Below, one piece after another: positions 53,153-64,000 of a stretch of DNA of 64,000 bases (positions are counted from its first letter, which is position 1; every line of letters begins with the position of its first letter). The position numbers and the translations under genes are program-made. Under the pieces are notes generated by a model, which searched no databases, had not been told where the DNA came from, and was given only the letters and a program-made list of their open reading frames with translations. This stretch comes from Durusdinium trenchii (Eukaryota; Sar; Dinophyceae; Suessiales; Symbiodiniaceae): the NCBI GenBank assembly GCA_963970005.1, contig CAXAMN010021273.1:697546-761545 (forward strand), read 5' to 3'.

Positions 53153-55980
53153 GCCATTGTTTTATACGAAGGGTTTTTACTCACCACCAGGTCAACCATT
53201 CTTTCAATGGTCTTTGAAGGCAAACGGCTTTATCCATCCCAGCTCCCTCAGCTCCCTCCCTTTTCCGGTCGACCGGGTCCGCGGAACGAGAACCCCGCGT
53301 CCGGGACCGGACGGACCGGGACGCGGTCGGTCTCTGGTCGGAGCAGTTCGGAAGAGCTGGAGTCGCCGAGTCGCCGAGTCGCCATCAGATGAAGTGATGA
53401 CGAGCCATCGCGTAGGGTTTGATTTTGGGCCAGAAAAAGGGGACTTCTGTCTTGTGAGTTGCAGATGGCAGATGAGTCATCCGATGATTGACAGTGAGAG
53501 TGGTGAACCCCAGTGACTTTGGCCAATTGCTGGTCGTTCTTGGCAAAGCTGAGTTTTTGGATGTTTTTGGCTTTTGGAGTATGATGAAACGGTTCTATTG
53601 GTATTTTCGCGTCTTCCCTGTGTTGCCTCTTTTATTGAATCCCATCATCATCCATCTAAGCATGTAGACTGTAGTCACATAGACTTTTGGCTCTTTGTTT
53701 AAAACTGTTCTATATACGATCGCCATGTTTTCCCACATGCCGCATGCCGCAGTCATGGCGCCGCATGCGTCCGACTCGGGACCCACCAGGGGCCAACCCT
53801 GCCTTCCACGATGTGGTGAGCTAATCGCACGAGTCCCAGTGAGCTGAGGAGTGAGCGGAGGACGGGTGGACACAGGACCAGGATCAAAAGGGGAAATACT
53901 TGAAAAAAGGACCTTCCTAGTGACCTAACTTGAGATCCCAGAATGGGGTCACGAAACGGCCTTGATAAGGTCACCCTATCACGTCTACCAATCCTGAAGA
54001 GGTCACTGAGAAGGTCCTGGTATATAGTTACTTCAGTCTCAGTAGTTTTGAGTAATTGACATTTGATGATTTTGATGTGGGAATCCCTGTTGACCAAAAG
54101 CGAACCTTTTCTGTTGAAAATGAGATGTTCCTCATATGCTTAAAAGCACGAACGGTTTCGGTGTTTTGGACCCGCAGCAGACTGGTCTTTAGGGCCTAGA
54201 ACCACTGACCCCTTGGAGGGTCCTTTCCTATTTTCAAAGGTGAACCAACTGAGCATAGCGCCGAACTCATGTCGTACCGGTCACCGCGCTCCCGTGTCGC
54301 TCCGGTTCTGAGGTTCGCCAGTCTCGATGATTTCGCTCGCTGGATCATCCCATCCGACCTCCAACCATATCCTCAGGTTCGGTGGTCAGTCCTCCCTGGT
54401 ACCCCAACCAATCCTGAACAAAAACATGAGGTAGACGGTGGATGAATGAATCCCCGTTGTTTTGGGGGGGAACATGTAGAAACACGGAACTGGGGAAGAT
54501 GTTTATACCTGCTAACCCCCAAATGGGTGTTGCTGGACCTGGAGTCAGGTCTTCAGGGACCCGTTCTTCCTCGCACTGAGATCCGATGGAAGAAGCGTCA
54601 CACGTCTTAAGCTTCAAACAGGTTTTGTCAAAGACGTCAATCTATAGAATTATATATAGGATATTTATCCCTGAGAAAAAGAAAAGATATAATGCATATA
54701 TTATATATTTGCTCGGTCGGGTTCTAAATGCTACCAGATTTGTCATGGTGTTTCCCTCCTCTTCCATCCCATGTGTTCGCACAAGGTGACAGGAGAAAAG
54801 GAACATTTCGGCTTCCAAAGTGACGCAGATGTCTCAATTCGGCTCAGCGATGACGCGATGATTTCTCATTTCGGAGGGCCCGCCCTTTTCGGGAAATGTT
54901 GATCATATTGGGATCTTTGGGTCCAATTCGTTTGAAGCAACATGTTCTTTACTCAGTCCTCAAGTGGTTTCTTCGATTGAAAGGTGACTTCTGTGAGGTG
55001 TTGGTTGATTTCCTGATTATTGGTGAAGAAGTGTTTTTAGTATATAGAGGTTTTAGTAACAGGCAACTGATGGTTTCCTGCTCCAATTGATTTACTGATT
55101 GCTTTAGCAGCTGTATTAGGATGTTGATCCGCGGTTAGCTTTTCTTTTTTGCCCATAGAGTTTGAACGTGGATTCGCTGGGCAAGAATTTGTTCGAATAG
55201 TCACGGGCGCCCTGTGCGAATGTGTGCGGCCATTGGAATCGCCGCATGAGAGAAGCGAGGCTGAGATTGCGGAGAGTTTTGCAACAAATTGGTTGGCTTT
55301 TTTGCCACAAAGGCTCACTGATTCAGATGGCCGTCCAAGAAGCATGCGTACATATTAATTGGTGATTGCATGCTGGTGGACGTGTGATGTTGCTGAGGTG
55401 GCTGATCAGTAAAGGACAGTTCTTGAGACCAAGGGTATTAAACTCTGTGAATCAATGGTATTTACAAACTACTGAATCAAAGGGTATGGACTCTGTGAAT
55501 CAAACTAGTGCAAGAGTTTTGCATATCTTTGCAGAGGATCCAAAGGTCTGTGGAGTAGAGGATGACAGTACAGTTGTCGGCCACCTTTGGATGGACAAGA
55601 AGTCCCAGCACAGTTGTGTTAATGACTACTTGGGGGCCATGCTGCTGTAAACACAGCCAGGCCAGGCCCCTGTGTAGTGACAACGTGACAGGCAGCAGGA
55701 AAACGTTTGCTTTTCAGGTTTGGCTGTTTTTTGTGTCTGCTTTTGTGGCAGGAGTTTTGACTGATCTGTGGATCAGTTTACTGATCTATTTGATCTGTCT
55801 CGAAAGCACCACTTGTCGAGTCTTGCCCCAAGAAAGACCCGTTGCCACTGTCCATCGGCGTTCGATGGAGCGACGAAGGTGGCTCCAGTCGCCTTCTTAC
55901 GGGCTCCCATTGGAGTGGGCGAAACATGGAGCCGCCGGGCAGACGGTGACATAGCCCTTGAAACCAGTGGTGACCTACTA

Positions 55981-56069
55981 CCCTGACACTCCATGGGACT
56001 GGAAGCCTACATTGACCCCTTTTCAACCACAACAAATAATGTAAATATGGCATACATGGAGTGTTTGGG
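55981..56069. mobile_element. Foldback element, CTCCATG family, third copy
   Basis: The ends are CCCTGACACTCCATG and CATGGAGTGTTTGGG, with inner GCCTACATTGACC. It is flanked by CTA on both sides (ACTA / CTAG), a possible 3-bp target duplication. Confidence 0.7.
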
Positions 56070-56224
56070 CTAGAATGGTGGCTGGATGAGGAAATGGATT
56101 GCCCCTTATTGCCCCTCAATCAGCACCTCTTGAACTAGGTCAGTATTCCAATCTTCGGCTTGCCGCCACGGCTCATGACTGATGCTGCAATCCGAGCTCA
56201 TGGCTCACAGCCATTTGAGTAGCT

Positions 56225-56332
56225 ATGATGAAATACAGGGGCACCGAGATTTATGTGGCTGCAGTGGAATGGCGCCTGCGGATCTTGGCCACATCAGCAG
56301 CGTGCTTGGTCATGTTTTTGACCCTCAGCTGA
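56225..56332 (+). CDS. Possible membrane-helix exon
   Basis: The 35-codon piece MMKYRGTEIYVAAVEWRLRI is followed by LATSAACLVMFLTLS, a clear membrane-like stretch. It lies upstream of the rhodopsin exons on the same strand and could be its first helix, but no sequence signature confirms this. Confidence 0.3.
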   Translation: MMKYRGTEIYVAAVEWRLRILATSAACLVMFLTLS

Positions 56333-58277
56333 AGGAATGCAGAAGTGGACTTCGTGGCAGTGGACTGGAGTGAAACGGGGCCCAGACCTTGCGATGTATC
56401 GCCTTTTCATTGCAAAATGATCTATGGCCTCAAAAACATTTGCTTGCAAGATCTTGCGAAATGGTCAGTATAGCTGCCTGTATATCGACCCATTGCCATA
56501 CACGACATGACACTATCATAATCGTTACATGACTGTGTATATATATATATGTACGTCCGAACATATCCGACCCTCTCAACCCATTGGAGAGGCTCATGTT
56601 TTTTTGTTCCATGAGTTTTCCGTGTTTTGCCGTGCGAGGCCATTCTACCTCAACGCCACAGCCTGTCGTGAAGTTCCCACATGCGTTGCTGAAGTCACCA
56701 ACGCCTACCCGCAGAGGCGTGGTCAGCCTGGGTGGGCAGCTGAAGAAGCTGAAGAAGCGAACCAGTCTTGAGCATGACAGGCTGACAGACAGAAGTTGCT
56801 TGTCGTTGCTTGCTTTCGCCAGAAGTTTCATATCCATGGCCAGTGGACAGAGATGCTTCAAAGACGGGCTTACGGAAGAAGCCCAGTCTACTAGGCTAGA
56901 TGATGCTATATATAGCTTGTTATTATATATAGTATTATATCGTTGTCATCTTTATAGTATATATATATACATATACTATACTAATATAGTTTGTTATATA
57001 TATATTACTATAGATTATAGACTCCTCTAAGACTTAAGACGCCCAACCATCCACCCGAAAATCGTCCAAAGCCGCGAGTTGGACACTCGCTGGCTGACGC
57101 GACACTCGCGACACTGACCGCCGAAGATCGCGGTTGCACGGTGGCACCGGCTGAGGTACCACGCCTTTGTCTCAATGGGACTTGTTGTGATCCTTCTGCG
57201 CGAAGGCACCTTGCTCCTGGCCGCTGGGCGGTCCGGACGGAGCAACGGAGCAAAGAAGTGGGACGGTGGTGAATGAACGGACCCATGTGCGAGGCCATTC
57301 TGTAGTTTGCACACATGGGATTTGGTTCACCGATTTGTTTGGACAAAAAGCAACATTGGAATGTGGTTTGCAAATGGTTTCATGTATTGGATTTGGACAT
57401 TTGGGATTTTGGTTTGGAACTCGTTGGTCTTGTGGGGGGTTGTAACGGTGGTGGGTCATTCGTAAGGATTGCTTCGCCAATCCATCCCCCCGACAGCATC
57501 TACCGGCGGCCAAAGATCGCCCTCGCCCCGTTCAGAGGGGTGAAGCACATGTCACCGAAGGTCGCCACTCCCCTTTTGCGATGGGTTCGGGCGTCCACCA
57601 AAAGCCCACCAAATGGGCGGGTTTCTGGGACGACTGGTCCCCTTTCAAAGGTCTTCCACTGAGATGAAACCCAGTTCTACAACATGTCAGCCCATGACCC
57701 GACCACTGAACTCACGCTGGGCCATGGGTTTGAACTGGCCATGGGAGGTCAGGGGCCGTCTCCCGAGCGAGCGAAACCCAGGTTTCAGCCACAGACTGGC
57801 TCTTGGATCCCAAGAAATCACAGGGCCTTGAATTCCAAGAACCTTGGCGACCACGGTGGGGTCTGCGGACCGACTGGACCTGCCGCAGGTCGCGGTGCTG
57901 GTCGGGAGTCGGTAAAGAGGCTGAAACTCCGAAAACTGAAAGGAAAAGGATCTGTTCTTTGGAGGCGTGTAGTTGATGCTTGATCTAGAAAATATACATT
58001 TATACCGAGGAGGTTGTTTGATGTATAGGACATTTCAAGGCTAGGAGTTTGCATTCTCCACGCCCCTTGGCCCCTTGGCAGTTTTTCCAATGACCCTCCT
58101 CTGATCCTCTGAACGCGTTTGAGCCCCAAACACCTTTGATTGGCAAAGGCACCATCAAAGCACTCCCAGGTTGTTCGGGCCGGCTCACACTTCTAGAATG
58201 ATCCTATGAATAGTCATCCTTTTCCTGTGACCGTTTGTGGATGATTCTAGATGGAACACACGTTGAGTCCCGTATAC

Positions 58278-58376
58278 TCCCTAGGGCTCCTGGGCCCATC
58301 TCCTCAGGTTCGGTGATTAGACCCCCCTGCCATCCACCCCATCGAACCTCAGGAAGTGGGCCAGGAGCCCTAGGGA
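58278..58376. mobile_element. Foldback element, CCCTAGGGCTCCTGGGCCC ends
   Basis: Inverted ends TCCCTAGGGCTCCTGGGCCC and GGGCCAGGAGCCCTAGGGA enclose inner CTCAGGTTCG and CGAACCTCAGG, also inverted, around GTGATTAGACC. Related single-sided copies lie at 43318-43390, 47194-47270, 54350-54410 and 60101-60160. Confidence 0.75.
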
Positions 58377-58489
58377 CTACCCAAAGCTTCAAGGACTCTC
58401 GGACTACCCAAGCCACCCGTCCTCCCACCTCTCACCCGGTTCGTGGGAACCTGAAAACCACTTAGGTAGAGGAACATCGTTTTCCTTGC

Positions 58490-61400
58490 AGCCCTTGCAT
58501 CAGGCTCCATGTGGGTCCCTTCCACCAGGGTGTATGTTCCTCCAGACTCGGAGACTTGCTCTGAGGATTACTTATCGCAAGGCTTGCTGTGCGCCATCTT
58601 GGCCTCGCTGAGCTCCGTGGAGGCCTACTTGGCCACGAGCGAGTTGCCCTTGGTGCACTTGGGGACGGTGCCTTGGACGAACGACCGACCCATGCGCTCG
58701 CGAACGGACGAGTGTGACGGTCCAAAGATGTCCAAACATTCGGCAGAAGCCAAGTGGAGAAGCCAAGTCCTGAGATGACTACACTGGGTCAGTTGAACTA
58801 TAGTTAAGCATAGAGCATCATAGAAGCTGAAAAAAAGAAAATGAGGGAACATAGTCTTCCAGCGGTTCATGTTCAGGTTCACCTGGGCATAGTGACCATC
58901 AGATACCATCATTGTATATTATATATACTGTATATATGTTATAAATCAAAAGTCGATACCTTGGGTACAGCTTGTGGCATGTTACAGCCATTGCATTTTG
59001 GCTTCGCAAGTTTGCACTTGAGTGGATTGCACTGATTATTTAACATCATATCGGTCCATACGGCTGTCGGTCAAGACCAGGAGATCCCCAGTTGACCACC
59101 GAACATGAACGGACTACGAGTTGGAGGTCAACCTGCCGGGTGTTGACCCACAGCCCCAAAGTTGTTGTTTTCTTTTACAAGCATCAAACATGCAAGATGT
59201 GTCTAGAAAAAGGGTCCCTTAGGGGTGAAGGAGTGTCTATGAACCACCCTTTGCATTCTTTTTTCAGAATGGTTCAGCAGAGCAGAGCAACCCTGTACCA
59301 GGTGCCGGTCTACTCCATCCGCTACCTCGAATGGCTGGTGGACGTCCCCTTGCTGATGATCCTTGGAAAAGATGAAAGACCTGGTTGTTAGTTTCACATT
59401 ATCATGTGTCCCGTCGGTTTCAGACGCTTTTTCTTGGTTTCAGAAGGTTTCAGATGGTGCTTCTTGTTGGTTTCAGATGATGTTTCTCGTTTTTAGAACC
59501 GTCATCCAAGAAGGTGGTTTTTTGAACCGTCTTCAACCTTGATCTCGGATGAACAGTTCGACCCCTTGGGAAGCCAGTGCATTGGGCCCGCGGATGGCCC
59601 ACGAATGGAGCCCACAAAATGCTCATGTTTTGGAGATGAAACGACCCACCAGCACTGCGGGTCCATTTGGGATGGGTGTCATTCCTATCGACAGCGTGCG
59701 GCACTGCGGCCACTCTTCTTTGGCAGGGTGATGATTGTTCATGTTTGCTCATGTGCTTCCTCCTGGATGTTTTTGTCAGATATGCTTTTTGAGTTTAGTA
59801 TATATGTAGTAACTGATAGCTATATAATACTATATATATTATATTATATTATATTAACTAACATACTCTTTGCAGGGACACAATGTACTGCGCATGCCAC
59901 AACAACAGACAGGTCATTTCAAGGATAATATGATGACGTAGTATGATATACCTGTTTTGCTCCATTCACGGCACATGTACTCAGGGATGCTAATTTCCAC
60001 ATCCTTCAGTCCTGAAAGTGCCGTTGAAACAAACATTTGTCATGTCCAGCCTGTCCAGCCTGTCATGTCCATGAGTGTTTTGACACGAACCTTGTCCGCC
60101 CTAGGGTTCGGAGCCCATGTCCTTAGGTTCGGTGCTTAGATCCCGGCACCCACCCCTGCCCCATCCGCGAAGCGGAGGGGGCGGCCCGACATGACCGCCG
60201 CTCGACGCACCGGTGCCGCGTGGCGTCCGAGGATCTTGACGTGCTGTGGAGCTTTGGGCCGTCCGCTGAGCGAAGCCCTTGGACCCATCCTGGTGACGAA
60301 TGGCCACCGTGATGAGAAGTGGAGAGAAGTGGAGGAGTGGATTGAGTGGAGGTGGTTCAGCTGTTCGAATAGATATACTGTACGTGTTATTATACATTTG
60401 TTATTATAAAATGTTGGTGGTCCTGATAAACACACCCTGCGCAGGATCAACGTGAGCGTATGTGAGCATGCAGTCTAATTAACAGGAATTTCTTCCTGAA
60501 GCTTTAGTCGTGTGAATGCGTGTGGTCGAGGCATGCTGCCTCAAACCAATCCCAAGATACCCTAGGAATCCAAGTGCCTTTTCGCTGAGAAGGTACTTGG
60601 ACCCCCTAAAATGGACATGTGCTTTGGCACCCCTCTCCGCCCATTCGTTTTGTTCCTTTTCACCACATACAGCAGCATTGGGCCACTCGAGTGCTCTCTG
60701 TCCGAGGCTACATCGTTGTCTCGTGGTGCACGCTCTTCATTGAAGATTTTGCGGTCCGCTGGGCCGTGATCTCTCATACCTTCTTGGCTTATGCGTGGGC
60801 ATCGGAGAGGATGATCCAGTGGCTCTGGCTCGGAGCGTTGTCGTTCAATTCCACGCGATCCACACGATAGTTCCGGATTTGAGGATAGGTGGCCCAGTTG
60901 CCTAATGGCGTCGTCTTTGCAAGCTGTCTGCCCTTGTGGGCTGCACACTGCTTGACAAGCGCAAACTTGGAGGTTCGACTCCTCCCTGGGTCGTTTACTC
61001 TGCTTAACAAGCACGTGTTGGAACCCTGATCCCCCGCACTTCCGAACGACAAACTAGTTAGATCCCAGACCACCCATTGTATTGGAATTAGTTACCCACA
61101 TTAGGATACAAAAAAAGGGTCATAAGTGGGGTCAGTGTATGTAACTATTCCGATCCCATAGAGTGTCTGAGCCCGGGGCCCTCCGAGCTCGGACCGCCGA
61201 CAAGACGCCGCTGGCGCGTCCCAAAGCACCGGTCGCCCCGATGCTGGGGGCGGTGGATCCCGGTTGAGCATGTGAGCGGCTTCCAGCCCTGGTGGGTTCA
61301 TGCATGTGTTTGTTTGACCCATCCCATTGGTCCATTAGTTCAAGTCAAGGGACATTGGGAGGTAACACCTGCATTCTGAGTGTCCTGCAAAACTGAATTC

Positions 61401-63053
61401 AATTTTAAGAGGTTTTTGCATTGAACAAAGGTGTTTCAGTGAAAGGGTCGTATTCTGACCACAATAACATCATGATAGCCCATGATGAGACTCCAGTTGC
61501 GTAGCTTTAAGTTTTTTCGCGGATTGGCTTCCCCACCAAAACCGCGATTTTGTTTGTTCTAGGGCAACGGCTCAAGAGTCCGGATAAAATCACCAACACC
61601 TCGCAAATGTTGCCTTAGGCTCCCGCCGAGATTATGCTTGTCACCTACAAAAACCCTCTGGTTGGTGGACATGAGCAGGGCATTGTTTTCTTCGTCTCTT
61701 TAAATGAGCCGTCTGCTAAGCACTGCTCCAAGCACGTGCGACGAGTCCGCGGTTCGCGACCAGGTGGGTGAAGGATTTCTGGAAGGAGGCCAAGGATGTG
61801 CCTTGCCGAGGCCGTTCTTCTGTCCTTGGACCAACCGAGTCGACTGGGTCGGAATGTGTACATGGCTGACCAAGAAGGGTCGTTCGTTTCTTCAGAGAGG
61901 TTCGGAATGTGTGGAGTGAGTCACAGTGAGGGTGTCTTTGGTCACAGTGCCCTAGGGATCTCTTCTGTGGAGGTACTTGGATCCTTAGGGGTGAGTCATG
62001 GAAAAGCGCACACCGGACTCGTCACGTAGGACGAACCGGACGAGTTTTCCCAACGCAACGAGTCATGGAACGTGTGAATGGCATGGTGTGGAAGGTTTGC
62101 TGATGTTCCAGGGAAGAGCCACGAGTCATTGGAAGATCAGATCCTCTGGATGGTCGCATCTGAGCGGCCAAAAGCCCCCCAATGGCATCAAATGGCTGGT
62201 TTATGCTGGTTTAGTGGGGATAACCACCGTTTTTTCAGGTGCTAGTTGGCATCTCGGCTCGACCAGTCGGATTCTCACAACTCGTTGGTCCTCTCAGACC
62301 ACTCCAACAGCTGCGACTGGATGTCCTTGACTGGGGCACACCTTCCACGCTGCGGCACAAAAAAAGGGGTGTGTCAAATACGGGAGACCCCCAAAATCTC
62401 GCCCCTGGCTTGGAGTTGATCTCACCCCAATTAAAATCCCTTCTTGCCTGTACTTCCCCTTCTCTTTCGAGCTGAGCGTTCTTTCCAGTCGTCTCAGACA
62501 GGTGGCCGAGCGGCGTCCGTCATCCTTCTCATCGTGGTCTTTGGCATCTCGGCCGGGATTGTTTGCACCGACTCGTATAAGTCGAGGAGGAGAATGAAGG
62601 ATTCGACACCAGTTCCTGAGAATTATAGCGCTGTTTTACCTGGGATGTATGTCTTAAGCGTTGATTTAAGTTGCGGCTTAGGAATTGTTTGGAGCTGTTA
62701 CACCACAAGACAAGGCAATCGTTCCAAAGGACAATGCTAATTGCGCTCTAAACATAGCTTACTACTGGCAAATGAATCTACAACCTTTTCAATTACATGT
62801 TGTTGCTTGTTATGAACTCCACTTCAAGAGCATTTATGTGATCTTTTACTTTTCCTGGTGGGTAGTGTGAGCCCCCTGAGGGTTTGCGGAGGAAGTGGCC
62901 ATTCCATAGCATACCTTTTGTGAGCCATCCGGGCCATCCGCGCGTAACCTGATGTGAGGCATCTATGGTGTGATTTACTTGCTTGGCTGCAGTGGAGTCA
63001 TCAGCTTTGCGACAGAACACTTGGGATACACCTTCATGGGCTTCGGGTGCAAG
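58490..63053 (+). CDS. Microbial-type rhodopsin, dispersed exons
   Basis: Four exon groups on the + strand together read as a seven-helix retinal protein. ~58490-58670: GLLCAILASLSSVEAYLATS, fitting helix B. 59268-~59355: VYSIRYLEWLVDVPLLM, the helix C signature (R-Y-x-x-W...P-L-L). ~60670-60825: GYIVVSWCTLFIEDFAVRWA then FLAYAWASERMIQW, helices D-E. 62488-62543 plus 62959-63053: SVILLIVVF|GIYGVIYLLG then ISFATEHLGYTFMGFGCK, helices F-G, with the retinal lysine at 63051-63053. The intron 62544-62958 starts GC, and GCATCT is repeated after its acceptor. By bacteriorhodopsin numbering, R82, W86, P91 and K216 are kept; D85 is Glu, T89 is Asp, D96 is Leu and D212 is Gly. It should sit in a membrane and absorb light; whether it pumps or signals is unclear. 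Helix A and the 3' end are not placed. Confidence 0.7.
60891..60993 (+). tRNA. tRNA-like sequence, probably a tRNA relic or tRNA-derived SINE head
   Basis: A 7-bp acceptor stem (GGCCCAG with CTGGGTC), a perfect T arm (GGAGG-TTCGACT-CCTCC), a B box GGTTCGACTCC and an A-box-like TGGCCCAGTTG are present. The D and anticodon arms do not fold into a standard cloverleaf, and 103 bases is long. It lies just downstream of the helix D-E exon of the rhodopsin, in its intron. Confidence 0.3.
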
Positions 63054-63182
63054 GTGCCTTGGTTTTCACTTGTGGTATATACTTGCCTTTTTGTTATAGT
63101 ATGTTATACTTGTTGCTGTAATTTGTTGGTTGTTTTCACAACGTGAGTATGTGATTAGACATGCTAATGTGGTACATCGTGG

Positions 63183-63245
63183 TATTATATATATTATATA
63201 TTATCTTATAAATATATATATATACATGTGTATATATATATATTC
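63183..63245. repeat. (AT)n tract
   Basis: About 60 bp of TATATA with few interruptions. Confidence 0.85.
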
Positions 63246-63342
63246 TATATGAGCTCGCCAGATGTAGAGTTGCCTGTACTTGATCTTTGTTTTCCATACA
63301 CAAACCTAAACCGTTTTCAGCTTAAGCCGTTTTCGGTGCACA

Positions 63343-63698
63343 GGTGCATGGTTCTTCTTTTCGATGATCGAAGTAGGTGTTGCATACGGACACGGGGATC
63401 CCCATCTAGTGAACCCATCAAACACCTCCATGCGCCGCCGGGTTGGGTGGACAGCTTCTTCCGGACCCTTGGGCCAGAAGAGACCGACACCAGGCATGGC
63501 GTGGCGTTCCAACCGACCCCCGCAAGGGAGAAGGAACTGATCCGGAAACTCGAGTCCAAAATCCAGAACAGGCCAGGGCTGTCTCCCTTTTTTCACATCC
63601 TTACACCACCCGAAACTGACTCTTATATTGAGTTCCTTGCACATGGAACACAAGCAGCACTTTGGACTCCGCAACCGACCCTGTTGGTTTGGCGGTGA
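63343..63698 (+). CDS. Possible downstream exon(s)
   Basis: After the acceptor TGCACAG at 63342 the DNA can read AWFFFSMIEVG in one frame, a plausible end of rhodopsin helix G, but that frame does not join cleanly to the lysine exon. Another frame (63434-63698) reads WVDSFFRTLGPEETDTRHGV and KELIRKLESKIQN, which looks protein-like. The true structure is unresolved. The remaining bases to 64000 hold no supported gene. Confidence 0.3.
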
Positions 63699-64000
63699 AG
63701 CCGCCGCTCCCGGCGTTTGGTTCGGGCAGGTGACGTTGAGCATCCTTTTCGCCTCGATCCGGGCCTACCAGACGCATCAGGCCGCGTGGTCGGGACCCCG
63801 GTGGAGGCACCGGTGAATCCGGGAAACTCCGGGCGTCGTCTCAAAGGATTCTGGGCCTGACCTTCTGTGCCAGCAACGTCTTTTTTCTTGGCCTGTATGA
63901 TCCTGTATGTGTGCTTTTTGGGAGTGGGAACACAATCAGGTCTTTTAAACCAACACTGTGTGCCAGCACTTTGGGTTGACGTCATGTATGTATAGATGTT

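Larger units (their letters stand above)
53153..58277. other. Gene-poor region with scattered open stretches
   Basis: The most protein-like pieces are 55149-55358 (+; EFERGFAGQEFVRIVTGALC), 56225-56332 (+; a membrane-like helix) and 57465-57560 (+). 54350-54410 carries a copy of the TCAGGTTCGGTGGT repeat. (AT)n tracts occur near 56960. No complete gene is supported. Confidence 0.35.

Noticed and set aside
53105-53160. tRNA-like sequence on the - strand (GGCTCATGTGGTAAAG ... GTTCGAATCC)
   Set aside because: It has A- and B-box-like words, but the distance between them is too short and the T stem does not pair. At most a decayed tRNA fragment.

Overview
The window reads as nuclear DNA of a dinoflagellate, most like Symbiodiniaceae or Polarella, though the species cannot be named from sequence alone. 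Four things support this. Genes are split into many short exons. Several introns start with GA or GC instead of GT, and the bases after the donor are repeated after the acceptor AG. Long gene-poor stretches are packed with small foldback elements. The protein content also fits: cytosine methyltransferase pieces with a C-terminal zinc finger, a microbial-type rhodopsin, KAMK-repeat proteins, and a tyrosine-recombinase retroelement. All clear host genes lie on the + strand.

Layout: 1-661 is the 3' end of a gene ending in a CxxC...HxxC finger. About 905-4016 is the C-terminal half of a DNA cytosine-5 methyltransferase that ends in a similar finger. 4455-10248 is one large multi-exon gene of unknown function with a basic tail. 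10.25-20.1 kb has almost no convincing coding sequence and holds several short inverted-repeat elements and a microsatellite. 20.19-20.94 kb is a broken transposase-like gene, followed by two diverged copies of a ~200-bp sequence.

The centre (22351-39826) is a young tyrosine-recombinase retrotransposon with split direct repeats in the order A1 - genes - B1 - A2 - B2. A1/A2 differ at one base and B1/B2 are identical. Its reading frames run: tyrosine recombinase fused to a dual-specificity-phosphatase-like domain; a 170-aa protein; Gag with a CCCH finger; a methyltransferase-like domain; a DUF4326-like domain; reverse transcriptase; RNase H. The reverse transcriptase is split by a second, 7945-bp element (29793-37737) with 24-bp perfect inverted ends and a TA target duplication. 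That inner element carries small zinc-ribbon and KAMK-repeat genes and two minisatellites, but no transposase I recognise.

Downstream (39.8-64 kb) is again gene-poor with many foldback repeats. It holds one exon of a voltage-gated cation channel (S6 helix, 41093-41173), a few isolated exon-like pieces, and a dispersed microbial rhodopsin gene (about 58.5-63.1 kb) with the retinal lysine present and several key carboxylates changed.

The strongest candidates for something new are the recombinase-phosphatase fusion in a mobile element and the large TA-flanked cargo element nested inside it. Exon limits are inferred by eye and most are approximate.
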